DNA from: Streptomyces spinoverrucosus | GTDB taxonomy: Bacteria; Actinomycetota; Actinomycetes; Streptomycetales; Streptomycetaceae | DNA: 64,000 nucleotides | NCBI RefSeq assembly: GCF_006539505.1 | Contig: NZ_BJND01000005.1 | Coordinates: 62,001 to 126,000, forward strand | Direction: 5' to 3' | Shown: positions 37,084 to 45,755 of the stretch, one piece after another | How the letters are laid out: the number at the start of each line of letters is the position of its first letter | How positions within the stretch are numbered: position 1 is the stretch's first letter | Notes under the pieces: model-generated | Databases searched by the model: none | What the model saw: the letters and a program-made list of their open reading frames with translations, nothing else | What the model was told of the DNA's origin: nothing | Translations under genes and position numbers: made by a program

Positions 37084-37395
37084 GCACTCCGAGAGATCGA
37101 CACGGCCACCGCCCCGCTCGTCAGCGCCGCACTGGCCACATGCGGGCGCGACGGCATCCGCACCGCCGACGTCGATCTCACGGCCGTCACCTTCTGCGAC
37201 GCCGTCGGACTCAACGCCTTCCTCGCGGCATCCCGGCACGCCACCGATGCCGGAACGACCCTCCAACTGCACTATCCGGCGCCGACCATGGCCCGCATCA
37301 TCGAGGTCACCGGCTCCGGCTCCCTGCTCCACGAGCTCCACGCCGCTCGACCACCATCACATCGGGTTCCCGCCGCCGCGGGCGGTGCGCTGTGA
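37084..37395 (+). pseudogene. STAS-domain anti-sigma factor antagonist, N-truncated
   Basis: The frame encodes most of a STAS domain: LREIDTATAPLVSAALATC, the phosphorylation-site region DLTAVTFCDAVGLNAFLAA (normally ...DSSGLNALL..., here the acceptor Ser is replaced by Ala), and IIEVTGSGSLLHEL. No start codon exists between the previous in-frame stop (about 36980) and the domain, and the first strand is missing. It is followed by a GNAT gene with a GTGA overlap, so the two once formed an operon. Confidence 0.65.
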
Positions 37396-38020
37396 CGGCC
37401 CCGCTCTCCCCGGAGCCGCCACGGCGTGAGGCAAACAAGACTGTGCGGGATGACCTGGCCGACCGGTACGTGGAGTCCACTCGGGCACAACCAGGCCAGG
37501 AGTACCGGGGCCGGACGGCGTTTCTGCGGCGACTCACCAGCGACATCCGGCGGCTCGGACTCTCTCTGCTGATCGCGGAGGACATGACCCTTGCAGGGTG
37601 GGCCTACGGCTTCCCCGTTCGCGCCAGGGAACATGGTGGAGGGGGTTCGACGAGCCCCTTCCGCAGAGCGTCGAACAGCTCACCGCGTCCGGACATGTCC
37701 TCGCGATCACCGAGATCGTGGTACACCCCCACACGGACGACCAGGGCCTCGCCCGAACACTTCAGGAACGGCTGCTCGCCGGCCACCACGCCTCGCTCGG
37801 GGCGACGCTGGTCGCCCAGACCGACGCCCCGGTCCGCGACGCCTTCCTGTCGTGGGGATGGCAGGACATCGGGTCGAATTCGCCGGCCACCGGATCCCAC
37901 GGCCCTCCGGCCGTCGGTCCCCAGTGTTGCTGCGGGCCCTGGTCCTCCCCACCGGCCCGCGCACGGCCGCTCGCCCCGGACGGCCTCGCCCACGAAAGCC
38001 GCACCCAACGGCCCGACTGA
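37392..38020 (+). pseudogene. GNAT acetyltransferase with internal frameshift
   Basis: The GTG start overlaps the STAS stop by four bases. The first frame runs through LSLLIAEDMTLAGWAYGFPV (about 37630) and then loses the family pattern; the pattern continues in the next frame as FDEPLPQSVEQLTASGHVLAI and EIVVHPHTDDQGLARTLQERL, a GNAT motif A. A single indel near 37632 explains both. The product would be non-functional unless recoded. It is also possible that the indel is a sequencing error. Confidence 0.65.
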
Positions 38021-38110
38021 CGACCACTGTACGGCCGGTCCGGGAGACCTACGCGCCGAGGCCGCCGTAACTGCCGCCCTTCCGTAAATGCGGTCCGGGC
38101 ATCGAGGCTC

Positions 38111-39340
38111 TCAGTCAAGGACCGCGAGGTGGTCGGCGGCCCCGCCGCGCCACTCGATCATGAAAAGGGTGGCGTCGTCGCTGGTACGCCCGCCCCGTTC
38201 GCTCTTCAGCATGTGGGAGAGCCGACGCAGATCCGCCCGCACCCCCTGTGGCGGTTCCTCCCCCACGCGGTTGACGCAGTCGATGAGGCGTTCCTCGCCG
38301 AACAGCTCCCCGCCGGCGACGTGCTCCTCGATGATGCCGTCGGTATAGCACAGCACCCGGTCGCCTCGCTGGAGCGTGTGCTCTCTGATCCGGGGCTCCT
38401 CACCGCCGATGCCGACGGGCAGCGTCGTTGCGCTTTCCAGCTGCCGCACGACCCGGCCGTCGCGGATCAGCAGCGGTGCGGGGTGCCCGGCGTTGACCAG
38501 CGCCATCTCACCGCTGGCGATGTTGATGTGCATCAGCTGCGCCGTGACGAAGTGGTCGGGGCCGAACTGCCGGGAGATGGCATCGTCCATGAACGCGTAC
38601 TTCTCGGCCAGGCCGATGAACACGCGCCGGGCATGCCGGTAGGCGCCGATGGCCACCGTCGCCATCGTGGCGGCGTCCAGGCCGTGGCCCATCGCGTCGA
38701 TCACGGCGGAATGCAGGATGTTGTCGTTGAGGGCGTAGTCGAAGCTGTCGCCGGCGACGCGGTAGGCGGGCTCCAGCATGCCGGCCACCTCGACCTGCGG
38801 CACGGACATCGACAGCGGCGGAAGCAGGGTCCACTGGATCTCCGCGGACACGCTCATCGGCTCCCGGCGCCGGGCCTGGAAGAACTGGTCCGTGTAGGCG
38901 TTCTTGGTGACCAGCAGGTCGGCGACCAGGCTGGCGAGCCTGCTCAGCAGGCGCCGGTCGTCCTCGCCGACGGCGTCCAGAGTGAGGGCCATCACGCCCA
39001 CCGTGTCGCTGCCGTCCAGGAGCGGCAGGTACATCCTCACGCCGCCGCGGGCCAGCGGCGCCTCGACGACATCCCCGCTCAGGAAAGCCCGGCCGGCGGG
39101 AGAGTCGATCACCGGCTCGGGCTGGCTGACGTGCAGCTTCCTGCCCGGCAGCGGCACCAGCAACTCCTGCGCGTAGTCCTGGAGCAGGATGGAGACGTCA
39201 CGGCCTCCGACCCTGCCCACCTCCTCCGCGATCAGCGGGGCGATCAGCTGCGGCGGCAAATGCCGCGCCCGATCCAGCAGCAGGCCGAGCAGCCGCTCAC
39301 CGAAACCCTCCGACCGGTCCTCCGCGATCTCGTCGTCCAT
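38111..39340 (-). CDS. SpoIIE/RsbU-type PP2C phosphatase with GAF-like sensor
   Basis: A 409-aa protein. A GAF-like sensor occupies about residues 25-165 (VSILLQDYAQELLVPLPG, MYLPLLDGSDTVGVMALT). The SpoIIE PP2C domain covers about 190-405, with VAGDSFDYAL, AVIDAMGHGLDAA, LVNAGHPAP, CYTDGIIEEH and the metal Asp in TSDDATLFMIEWR. It would dephosphorylate an anti-anti-sigma factor. The ATG at 39340 is chosen; AGGAGG is about 14 nt upstream, so a start farther up (to 39424) remains possible. The nearby STAS gene is broken. Confidence 0.88.
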   Translation of the reverse strand: MDDEIAEDRSEGFGERLLGLLLDRARHLPPQLIAPLIAEEVGRVGGRDVSILLQDYAQELLVPLPGRKLHVSQPEPVIDSPAGRAFLSGDVVEAPLARGGVRMYLPLLDGSDTVGVMALTLDAVGEDDRRLLSRLASLVADLLVTKNAYTDQFFQARRREPMSVSAEIQWTLLPPLSMSVPQVEVAGMLEPAYRVAGDSFDYALNDNILHSAVIDAMGHGLDAATMATVAIGAYRHARRVFIGLAEKYAFMDDAISRQFGPDHFVTAQLMHINIASGEMALVNAGHPAPLLIRDGRVVRQLESATTLPVGIGGEEPRIREHTLQRGDRVLCYTDGIIEEHVAGGELFGEERLIDCVNRVGEEPPQGVRADLRRLSHMLKSERGGRTSDDATLFMIEWRGGAADHLAVLD

Positions 39341-39565
39341 GGCCCGGTTCGCCACCTCCTGCCCGCCCGCCCTGGTCACCGCGTGCGCACAACGTGACCT
39401 GTCAAGCCCGACCGAGCGGCTCATTACGCCATGCGCGGCATGTCGCCCGTGCCGTCCACAGTTCGCACTCCGTATCGGGGTCGTATCGCCTGACGGGTGA
39501 TCAAACTGTCGGTACGAAGGAGGGGTGCGTGAGGGTCAGCCGCCTCCGCCGGGTGAGACGGCGGG
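39341..39565. other. Intergenic region upstream of the SpoIIE phosphatase
   Basis: It holds the phosphatase leader, and possible alternative starts of that gene up to 39424. Beyond that I see no gene before the transposase remnant. Confidence 0.35.
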
Positions 39566-39840
39566 TCATGAGGGTGATCGCTGCCGATAGCGGCCCTCGC
39601 CCGGAGGCCGCTCCCGCCCCAGAGGCTCCTCACCGGCCTCGAGTTCGAACACGCCCTTGCGGACCGTCGTCTCGCTCACCGCAGCGGCCTGTGCCACGGC
39701 TCGGACACCGCCGTGCCTCAGCCCCCGAACCCCCGCAGCCATCAACAGCCGTCGCTGCCGATCGTCCAGATGCGGGAACAACACCGAGAACTTCACAGCG
39801 AGTTGGTGACGAGTCTCATCCGGGATGCGCGTACCACACC
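39566..39840 (-). pseudogene. ISAzo13-type transposase N-terminal remnant
   Basis: The minus strand encodes LFPHLDDRQRRLLMAAGVR, then GGVRAVAQAAAVSETTVRKG and FELEAGEEPLGRERPPGEGR, the characteristic N-terminal HTH of ISAzo13-family transposases. The frame stops at 39566, before any catalytic domain, and the true start is missing. It marks the right side of the accessory zone that begins with the IS630 remnant. Confidence 0.65.
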
Positions 39841-40062
39841 AACGAGCTCCAGAACGGGAAACAACATCATGATGATCTGCAAGCCCTTAGTGACCACAAC
39901 TCGCAACAATTCCTTCGCCGTCGGCAACGGCCTGAACTGCTGAGTCGCAGCCGCACGCTCTTCATGGGGCCCCATCCGACGCTCGCACCACACAGTCGCG
40001 TCCTTCGGGCGGGAGACGCTCCGGCATCCGCACGACCTCGGCAAGGTCGTCCCCAATCGACA
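39841..40062. other. Lower-GC spacer after the transposase remnant
   Basis: A short stretch with lower GC. A 24-codon plus-strand ORF (39869-39943; MMICKPLVTTTRNNS start and a Cys near the end) is present but has no strong ribosome site. Nothing else is recognisable. Confidence 0.3.
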
Positions 40063-41259
40063 TCACCGCTCGTCGGCGAGATCGAGATTGCCACTGCGCG
40101 TCTCGCCCGGACCCTCAGCACGCCCAGGGCGGCGCCACGGCGTCACAATCGGCTGAGACACCGCACGCCACCACGGCTCCCCGGGCAAATCACCCGCCGG
40201 CTCGAACGGCTCACCGGGGCGGGGGAACGCCACCGCCTGCCCGACCTCGCCAGCCGCATCCTTCATCCACTCCCCCGGCTCCGCCCACGCATGCGGAGCC
40301 AGATTGAACGTCCCCCAGTGGATCGGCAGCAGCACACCCGACGCGGCATCCCCGGACTGGAGGTCCAGATGCGCGCGGACACCCTCGTCGGGGGTCATGT
40401 GGATGTCCGGCCAGAACTCGCTGTACGCGCCGATCTGGATCATCGTGGCGTCGAACGGGCCGTGGTCGGCGCCGATGTCCCGGAAGCCCTCGAAGTACCC
40501 GGTGTCACCGCTGTGGAATATTTGGTGCTCCTCCCCCGCGACCACCCAGGACGCCCAGAGCGTGTGCTGGGTGTTGCGCAGGCCGCGGCCGCAGAAGTGG
40601 CGGGCCGGGGTGGCGGTCAGGGTGAGCCCGCCGACCTTGGCCGACTCGTGCCAGTCCAGCTCGCGCAGCCGGTCGGCGGACACGCCCCAGTGTTCGAGGT
40701 GGGCGCCGACGCCGAGCGGCACGGCGAACAGCGTGTCCGTGTCGGCCAGCGCCTTGATGGTGGGCATGTCCAGGTGGTCGTAGTGGTCGTGCGAGATGAC
40801 GACGACGTCCACCGGGCCGAGCGCCGTCAGGGGCAGCGGCACCGGATGCAGCCGCTTGGGCCCGGCGAAGGCGAACGGGGAGCAGCGCTCGCCCCAGACG
40901 GGGTCGAAGAGCACCCGCTGTCCGTCGATCTCCGCGAGGACGCTGGAGTGGCCCAGCCAGGTGAGGCGGAGGCCGGTGGCGGGCGGCCGGGCGAGGTCGG
41001 CGGCCGTTGCGGTGTGCAGGGGCACGGCGCCGTGCGGGGTGCGGCGGTTGCGCGCGTCCTTGTCGAAGTAGGTCTTCGCGAAGTCGAGCGCCGCACCCGA
41101 CGGCCGGATCCGCGAGGGGCCACCGGGGTTCTGGAAGACACCGTCCCTGAAGTGGGGCGATCTGCGGATGCGCGCCATGCGCTCACCGCTCGGGTCCGCG
41201 CCGAAGGCCGCGGGCTGCAGCGCGCGGAGCCCGGAGCTCAGGGAACGGGAACCGGCCAC
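40063..41259 (-). CDS. Metallo-beta-lactamase-fold hydrolase (NAPE-PLD/UlaG-like)
   Basis: A 398-aa protein with an MBL fold (about residues 115-370). The di-metal motif is SHDHYDHLD, with further ligands in PARHFCGRGL, HSGDTGYF and PIHWGTFNL. The layout, with WLGHSSVLAEIDG before the motif, matches the N-acylphosphatidylethanolamine phospholipase D-like / UlaG-like group. The substrate is unknown. The GTG start at 41259 has GGAGG 4-5 nt upstream. It is divergent from the dehydrogenase gene. Confidence 0.9.
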   Translation of the reverse strand: MAGSRSLSSGLRALQPAAFGADPSGERMARIRRSPHFRDGVFQNPGGPSRIRPSGAALDFAKTYFDKDARNRRTPHGAVPLHTATAADLARPPATGLRLTWLGHSSVLAEIDGQRVLFDPVWGERCSPFAFAGPKRLHPVPLPLTALGPVDVVVISHDHYDHLDMPTIKALADTDTLFAVPLGVGAHLEHWGVSADRLRELDWHESAKVGGLTLTATPARHFCGRGLRNTQHTLWASWVVAGEEHQIFHSGDTGYFEGFRDIGADHGPFDATMIQIGAYSEFWPDIHMTPDEGVRAHLDLQSGDAASGVLLPIHWGTFNLAPHAWAEPGEWMKDAAGEVGQAVAFPRPGEPFEPAGDLPGEPWWRAVSQPIVTPWRRPGRAEGPGETRSGNLDLADER

Positions 41260-41415
41260 GGTACCTCCAGTGGTGTCAGTGAGGCCTCCATTATGGTCCG
41301 CCCCACTGACACCACCCGCCGCCCATGCCCGATACTGACTCACGATTCAGTAAGTGCGCCCGCGTGAGACCGCTCGCTCATCGCTCGTCCATGCCTTCGG
41401 CCGCAAGGAGCTTCC

Positions 41416-42594
41416 GTGACCGCCCCCCTTCTGTCGCTCACCTGGACCGACCACATCACGGGCCGCCAGGGCTTCCTGGTCATCGACCGGCTGGTGCGCG
41501 GCGTCGCCAGCGGCGGGCTGCGGATGCGCCGGGGCTGCACGCCGGACGAGGTGGCCGGGCTCGCCCGCGGGATGACCGTGAAGGAGGCCCTGCACTACGA
41601 CCCCGAGGCCCGTTACGTCCCGCTCGGCGGCGCCAAGGGCGGCATCGACTGCGACCCCCGGGACCCGGCGGCGTACGGACTGCTGGTGCGCTATCTGCGG
41701 GCCATGCGGCCGTACATCGAGGCCTTCTGGACCACCGGCGAGGACCTCGGGCTCACCCAGGACCTGGTGGACCGGGCCGCCGCGGAGGTGGGACTCGTTT
41801 CGTCGATCCAGGCGGTGTATCCGCTGCTGGACGACGAGGCGGCGGCCCGGCTGCGGCTCGCCGACGCCTTCGCGGTCGAGGTCGACGGCATCGGGCTCGG
41901 CGAGCTGGTCGGCGGCTGCGGGGTCGCGGAGTCGGCGCTCGCGGCCCTGGACCGGGCCGGCGTCCCGCGCGCGGGTACGCGGGTCGCGGTGCAGGGCATG
42001 GGCACCATGGGCGGTGCCACGGCACGCTTCCTCACGCGCGCGGGTCTCACGGTCGTGGCCGTCGCCGACGTCAAGGGCACGATCGCCAACCCGGCGGGCC
42101 TCGACATCGACGCGCTGCTCGCCGCACGGGACGCCTACGGCACCGTGGACCGCGCGGCGTTGCGGCCCGGCGATCGCGAACTGCCCGGCGAGGCCTGGCT
42201 GTCCGTCGACGCCGAGGTGCTGGTGCCCGCCGCCGTCTCGTACGCGGTCGACACCGCGAACCAGGACCGGATCACCGCCCGCTGGATCGTCGAGGCGGCC
42301 AACATGCCCGTCGTACCCGAGGCGGAGGCGCTGCTGACCGCGCGCGGGGTCACGGTCCTGCCCGACGTGGTGGTCAACTCCGGGACGAACGCCTGGTGGT
42401 GGTGGACGCTGTTCGGCGACATCGGCGCGGACGCGGACGAGGCGTTCGCGTACACCCGGCGCTCGATGCGCGCCTTGACCGACCTGGTGCTGGCGCGTGC
42501 GGCGGCCGACGGGAGCACGCCGCGTGCCGCCGCGCACGCCGTCGCCGAGGACCGGCTCCCGCTGCTCGCGGAGCGCTTCGGGTCGTACCGCTGA
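41416..42594 (+). CDS. Glu/Leu/Phe/Val dehydrogenase family protein
   Basis: A 392-aa amino-acid dehydrogenase. The catalytic Lys is in YVPLGGAKGGIDCDP (second half of that motif), and the Rossmann domain begins VAVQGMGTMGGATARFL. The spacing fits NAD(P)-dependent glutamate- or valine-dehydrogenase-like enzymes, but substrate-pocket residues cannot be decided by eye. The GTG has AAGGAG about 6 nt upstream. A TetR gene follows on the same strand after 54 nt and may regulate it. Confidence 0.9.
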   Translation: MTAPLLSLTWTDHITGRQGFLVIDRLVRGVASGGLRMRRGCTPDEVAGLARGMTVKEALHYDPEARYVPLGGAKGGIDCDPRDPAAYGLLVRYLRAMRPYIEAFWTTGEDLGLTQDLVDRAAAEVGLVSSIQAVYPLLDDEAAARLRLADAFAVEVDGIGLGELVGGCGVAESALAALDRAGVPRAGTRVAVQGMGTMGGATARFLTRAGLTVVAVADVKGTIANPAGLDIDALLAARDAYGTVDRAALRPGDRELPGEAWLSVDAEVLVPAAVSYAVDTANQDRITARWIVEAANMPVVPEAEALLTARGVTVLPDVVVNSGTNAWWWWTLFGDIGADADEAFAYTRRSMRALTDLVLARAAADGSTPRAAAHAVAEDRLPLLAERFGSYR

Positions 42595-42648
42595 GGGGGG
42601 ACGTCATCGCCCGGCCACCGACCGGACGTGGCCCGTTAGGGTGACGGG

Positions 42649-43266
42649 GTGGCGAGAGTGCGGTTGAGCGTGGCGGAGCGGCGCGAGGAGTTGTTGCGCG
42701 CCGCCGTGGAACAGATCGAGGCGCGGGGCGTGGCGGCGGTGCGGATCGCCGATGTGGCGTCCGCGCTCGGTGTGAGCAACGCGCTGGTGCTGTACCACTT
42801 CTCCACGAAGGAGAAGCTGGTCGCCGCCGCGTTCGCGTACGCGGCCGAGGACGATCTCGCCCATCTGGGCAAGCTGCTCGGCCGGCGCACGACGGCGCTG
42901 CGGCGGCTGCGGTCGGCGGTGCGCTGGTACGCGCCGACGGGCCAGGCCAAGGGCTGGCGGCTGTGGATCGAGGGGTGGGCGGCGGCGCTGCGCGAGCCCG
43001 CGCTGCTGGCGGTCACCCGGGACCTCGACAAGCGGTGGAAGGCGGCCATCGCCGAGGTCATCGCCGAGGGGGTGGCGGCCGGTGAGTTCCGCTGCCCCGA
43101 CCCCATGGGCGCGGCCCTGCGCCTGACCGCCCTGCTCGACGGGCTCGCCGTGCAGATGACGTCCTACGCGGGAGCGGTGTCACGCGCGCGTGCGCAGGAG
43201 TGGGTGGACGAGGCGCTGGCCCGGGAACTGGGACTGGCAGAGGTGCCGGCGACTCAACAGCAGTGA
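42649..43266 (+). CDS. TetR-family transcriptional regulator
   Basis: A 205-aa TetR regulator. The N-terminal HTH (about residues 8-55) reads RREELLRAAVEQIEARGVAAVR and VASALGVSNALVLYHFSTKEKL. The C-terminal ligand domain (about 80-190) is of the BetI/TetR_C_6-like type (LDGLAVQMTSYAG near the end). It follows the amino-acid dehydrogenase gene. Ligand unknown. Confidence 0.93.
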   Translation: MARVRLSVAERREELLRAAVEQIEARGVAAVRIADVASALGVSNALVLYHFSTKEKLVAAAFAYAAEDDLAHLGKLLGRRTTALRRLRSAVRWYAPTGQAKGWRLWIEGWAAALREPALLAVTRDLDKRWKAAIAEVIAEGVAAGEFRCPDPMGAALRLTALLDGLAVQMTSYAGAVSRARAQEWVDEALARELGLAEVPATQQQ

Positions 43267-43301
43267 GCCGCCGGCACCAAGGGGTCGCCGTTGGAACGGC
43301 C

Positions 43302-44120
43302 TCAGGCCACCGACTCGATCCGCATCTTGATGTCGTCCGGGGACAACGTGCCCTTGGCGGTGACATGGTCGCCCGACGACTCACCGCGCAGCCGTCGGCC
43401 GATCCACGGCACCAGGTACTCACGCGCCCAGTGGACGTCGTCCCGCCGCACATCGAGGGTGCCGCGCGGCGGCAGCGGCGGCCAGGGCTGCTCGGGGTCG
43501 GCGGGGACGGCGAGGCCGAGGGCCTGACCGGCGCGCAGCGCCACGCGCGTGTGCCCCTCGGGCGAGAGGTGCAGCCGGTCGCCGTCCCAGGCGCGGCGGT
43601 CCTGAACGGACTTGAGCGACCACAGGTCGAGCACCGGGCAGCCGTACCGGTCGGCGATGGCCCGCACATGCCCGTTGTAGGTGGCGATCTTGCCGCGCAG
43701 ATGCCTGAGCAAGGGGACGCCCCGGGTGTCGAAGCCGGTGGTCACCAGCACGGTGCCGACGGCGTCGGTCAGCGCGGCGACCGCCCGCTCGAAGCGCTCG
43801 GCCACGTCGTCCGGGTCGGTGCCCGGGCGGATAATGTCGTTGCCGCCCGCGCAGAACGAGACCAGGTCCGGGGCGAGTTCGATGGCCTGCGGAACCTGGT
43901 CCGCCACGATCTGGTCGAGCAGCTTCCCGCGCACGGCGAGATTGGTGTACTGGAAGTCGCCTTCGGGTCGGCGGTCCGCGAGCAGTACGGCGAACCGGTC
44001 CGCCCAGCCGACGAACGCCCCGTCGGGGCCGGGGTCGCCGACGCCCTCGGTGAAGCTGTCCCCCACCGCCACGTACGACCCGATCACTGATCTGCTGTCA
44101 TTCTTCGAATCGTCTGCCAC
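43302..44120 (-). CDS. SGNH/GDSL hydrolase
   Basis: A 272-aa esterase/lipase-like SGNH hydrolase, with no signal peptide. Block I is YVAVGDSFTEGVGD (catalytic Ser), block II Gly is in NLAVRGKLLDQI, block III is CAGGND (Asn), and block V is DRLHLSPEGHTRVA (Asp and His). All four catalytic blocks are present, so it is probably active; the substrate is unknown. The GTG start has GGAAGGGGAA upstream. Confidence 0.93.
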   Translation of the reverse strand: MADDSKNDSRSVIGSYVAVGDSFTEGVGDPGPDGAFVGWADRFAVLLADRRPEGDFQYTNLAVRGKLLDQIVADQVPQAIELAPDLVSFCAGGNDIIRPGTDPDDVAERFERAVAALTDAVGTVLVTTGFDTRGVPLLRHLRGKIATYNGHVRAIADRYGCPVLDLWSLKSVQDRRAWDGDRLHLSPEGHTRVALRAGQALGLAVPADPEQPWPPLPPRGTLDVRRDDVHWAREYLVPWIGRRLRGESSGDHVTAKGTLSPDDIKMRIESVA

Positions 44121-44241
44121 GTCGGGACATCATTCCCCTTCCAATGTGACCTACGCGACCGTAGGAAGGGGTTGACGGACGGTGACAAAGGCCACGGCCA
44201 AAGGATTGGTCAACTGCGGAATAAGGCCTGGGGAGGGAAGA

Positions 44242-44283
44242 CACCGAAGGCCGGACCCGGGGATCGGGGTCCGGCCTTCGGTG
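44242..44283. terminator. Strong terminator after the LysM-M23 gene
   Basis: A perfect 17-bp stem (44242-44258 with 44267-44283) and an 8-nt loop lies 19 nt past the stop of the peptidase gene. Confidence 0.88.
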
Positions 44284-44301
44284 GTGTGAGCGGCGCGCGC
44301 G

Positions 44302-45273
44302 TCAGCCGATGGAGACGCCCTTCGAGCGAAGGTAGGCGACCGGGTCGATGTCCGAGCCGTAGTTCGGCGTGGTGCGGATCTCGAAGTGCAGGTGCGGTCC
44401 GGTCGAGTTGCCGGTCGAGCCGGAGAGACCGATCTGCTGGCCCGCGCTCACGGTCTGGCCGCTGGAGACGGAGAGCGCGGACAGGTGGGCGTACTGCGCG
44501 TAGTAGCCGTCGGCCAGCTTGATGACGACCTGGTTGCCGTACGCGCCGGCCCAGCCCGCGGAGACGACCGTGCCCGCGCCGACGGCCTTGAGCGGGGTGC
44601 CGCTCGGGGCGGCGAAGTCGACGCCGGTGTGGTAGCCGCTGGACCACATGCTGCCCGCCACGCGGTAGGCGGTGCCGACGGCGGCGCCGTCCACGGGGGC
44701 GGAGAAGCCGCTGGCGGTGCTGGTGTCGGCGGTCTGGGTTGAGGCCTCGGAGGAGGACTCGGACGACCCGGACGACTGCGCAGCGGACTCGGAGGTCTTG
44801 GAGGACTCCGTCTGCGTCGACGCCGCCGACTTGGGCGAAGTGGCGGAAGCGGACGACGGCTTGCCGCTGCTCGCCGCTGCCTTCTTGCCGATCGTGAGCT
44901 TCAGACCGGGGTGGATGAGCGACGGGTTCTCGCCGACGGCCTCACGGTTGTCCTCGTAGAGCCGCTGCCAGCCACCGCTGACGTTCTGCTCGTCGGCGAT
45001 CTTCGAGAGGTAGTCGCCGACCTTCACCGAATAGGTCCGCACACCCGCCTTCGTGGCGGCGGACTTCTTTTCGGCGGCCTTCTGCTGGACGGCCGTCTTC
45101 TGGGTCGGGACCGACTGAACGGCCTTTTCCGCGGCGGACTGGGGAGTGGCGGCGTGGGCGCCGGCGGCCCCCATGAGCGGGAGGGCGAGTGCGGCGCCAC
45201 CGGTTCCGGCGACGGCGATGGAGCGGGTGAAGCGCTGGGTCTTCGGACGGCGGTGCTTACCCTTCGCGGGCAT
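44302..45273 (-). CDS. Secreted LysM-M23 peptidoglycan endopeptidase
   Basis: A 323-aa cell-wall hydrolase. A signal peptide (about residues 1-41) ends AHA-A. A LysM domain lies at about 78-130 (TYSVKVGDYLSKIADEQNV). A Ser/Thr-rich linker (about 133-192) leads to the M23 (lysostaphin-like) peptidase: GYHTGVDFAAPSG, YAQYAHLS and HLHFEIR supply the zinc ligands. It would cut peptide cross-links during growth or germination. A c-di-AMP riboswitch precedes it, as for rpf-type and other wall hydrolase genes of actinobacteria. Confidence 0.94.
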   Translation of the reverse strand: MPAKGKHRRPKTQRFTRSIAVAGTGGAALALPLMGAAGAHAATPQSAAEKAVQSVPTQKTAVQQKAAEKKSAATKAGVRTYSVKVGDYLSKIADEQNVSGGWQRLYEDNREAVGENPSLIHPGLKLTIGKKAAASSGKPSSASATSPKSAASTQTESSKTSESAAQSSGSSESSSEASTQTADTSTASGFSAPVDGAAVGTAYRVAGSMWSSGYHTGVDFAAPSGTPLKAVGAGTVVSAGWAGAYGNQVVIKLADGYYAQYAHLSALSVSSGQTVSAGQQIGLSGSTGNSTGPHLHFEIRTTPNYGSDIDPVAYLRSKGVSIG

Positions 45274-45290
45274 GGCGAATTCCTCTCCGG

Positions 45291-45470
45291 CGCCTGCGAG
45301 GTGAGCTGTCGGGTGCGGACTGGAGATGTCCGGCCGCGCCGAAACGCGGCTTTACCCCAAAGCCGTTCCGGAGACCGGAACAGGCGGTTCTACCTGTGGG
45401 TCCCCCGCTCCTGCCGAACACGGGTGAGTTTGCGCGGGCACCGGGCGGCGGCAGGATTCGGCGTTCCGCC
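45291..45470 (-). ncRNA. ydaO/yuaA c-di-AMP riboswitch
   Basis: On the minus strand the leader of the LysM-M23 gene ends with GACAGCTCACCTCGCAGGCG (45291-45310), the conserved 3' element of the ydaO riboswitch. Upstream are a GCCGAATCCTGCCG box (around 45449-45462), GGAGCGGGGGACCC (around 45402) and GGGGTAAAGCCGCG (around 45348), in the expected order. In actinobacteria c-di-AMP binding turns off wall-hydrolase genes. The 5' limit is approximate. Confidence 0.85.
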
Positions 45471-45755
45471 CGGATCGGTGTGGAACGTAAGCGAACCAAG
45501 ACGCACGGGACAAGCAAGAGGTTGCACAGGAACGCCGTTTTCGTGATCCGTTCACCCGAATTCCGGTCACACTCCGTGCATTACGGCGCCGTCTTTTTCC
45601 GTAAACGCCCTTGATAAGCATGCGAATTACGTGAACATGACGAGCGACGCTGGGTCACGGATATGACGCTGCTCACGTGACCCTGCTCCAGGTTCCTTTA
45701 TTCCAGAGCGAGTTGGAATGAAGAGGCCAATTCAAGGCCAATTCGGGCAGAAGGC
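45471..45755. other. Promoter region between riboswitch and GH36 gene
   Basis: An AT-richer gap that must hold the promoter of the riboswitch transcript. It contains the inverted repeat GGGTCAC (45651-45657)...GTGACCC (45676-45682). No gene is seen. Confidence 0.4.

Noticed and set aside
41325..42644. A 439-codon plus-strand frame over the dehydrogenase
   Set aside because: It is a shifted frame of the dehydrogenase with Arg/Gly-rich composition.
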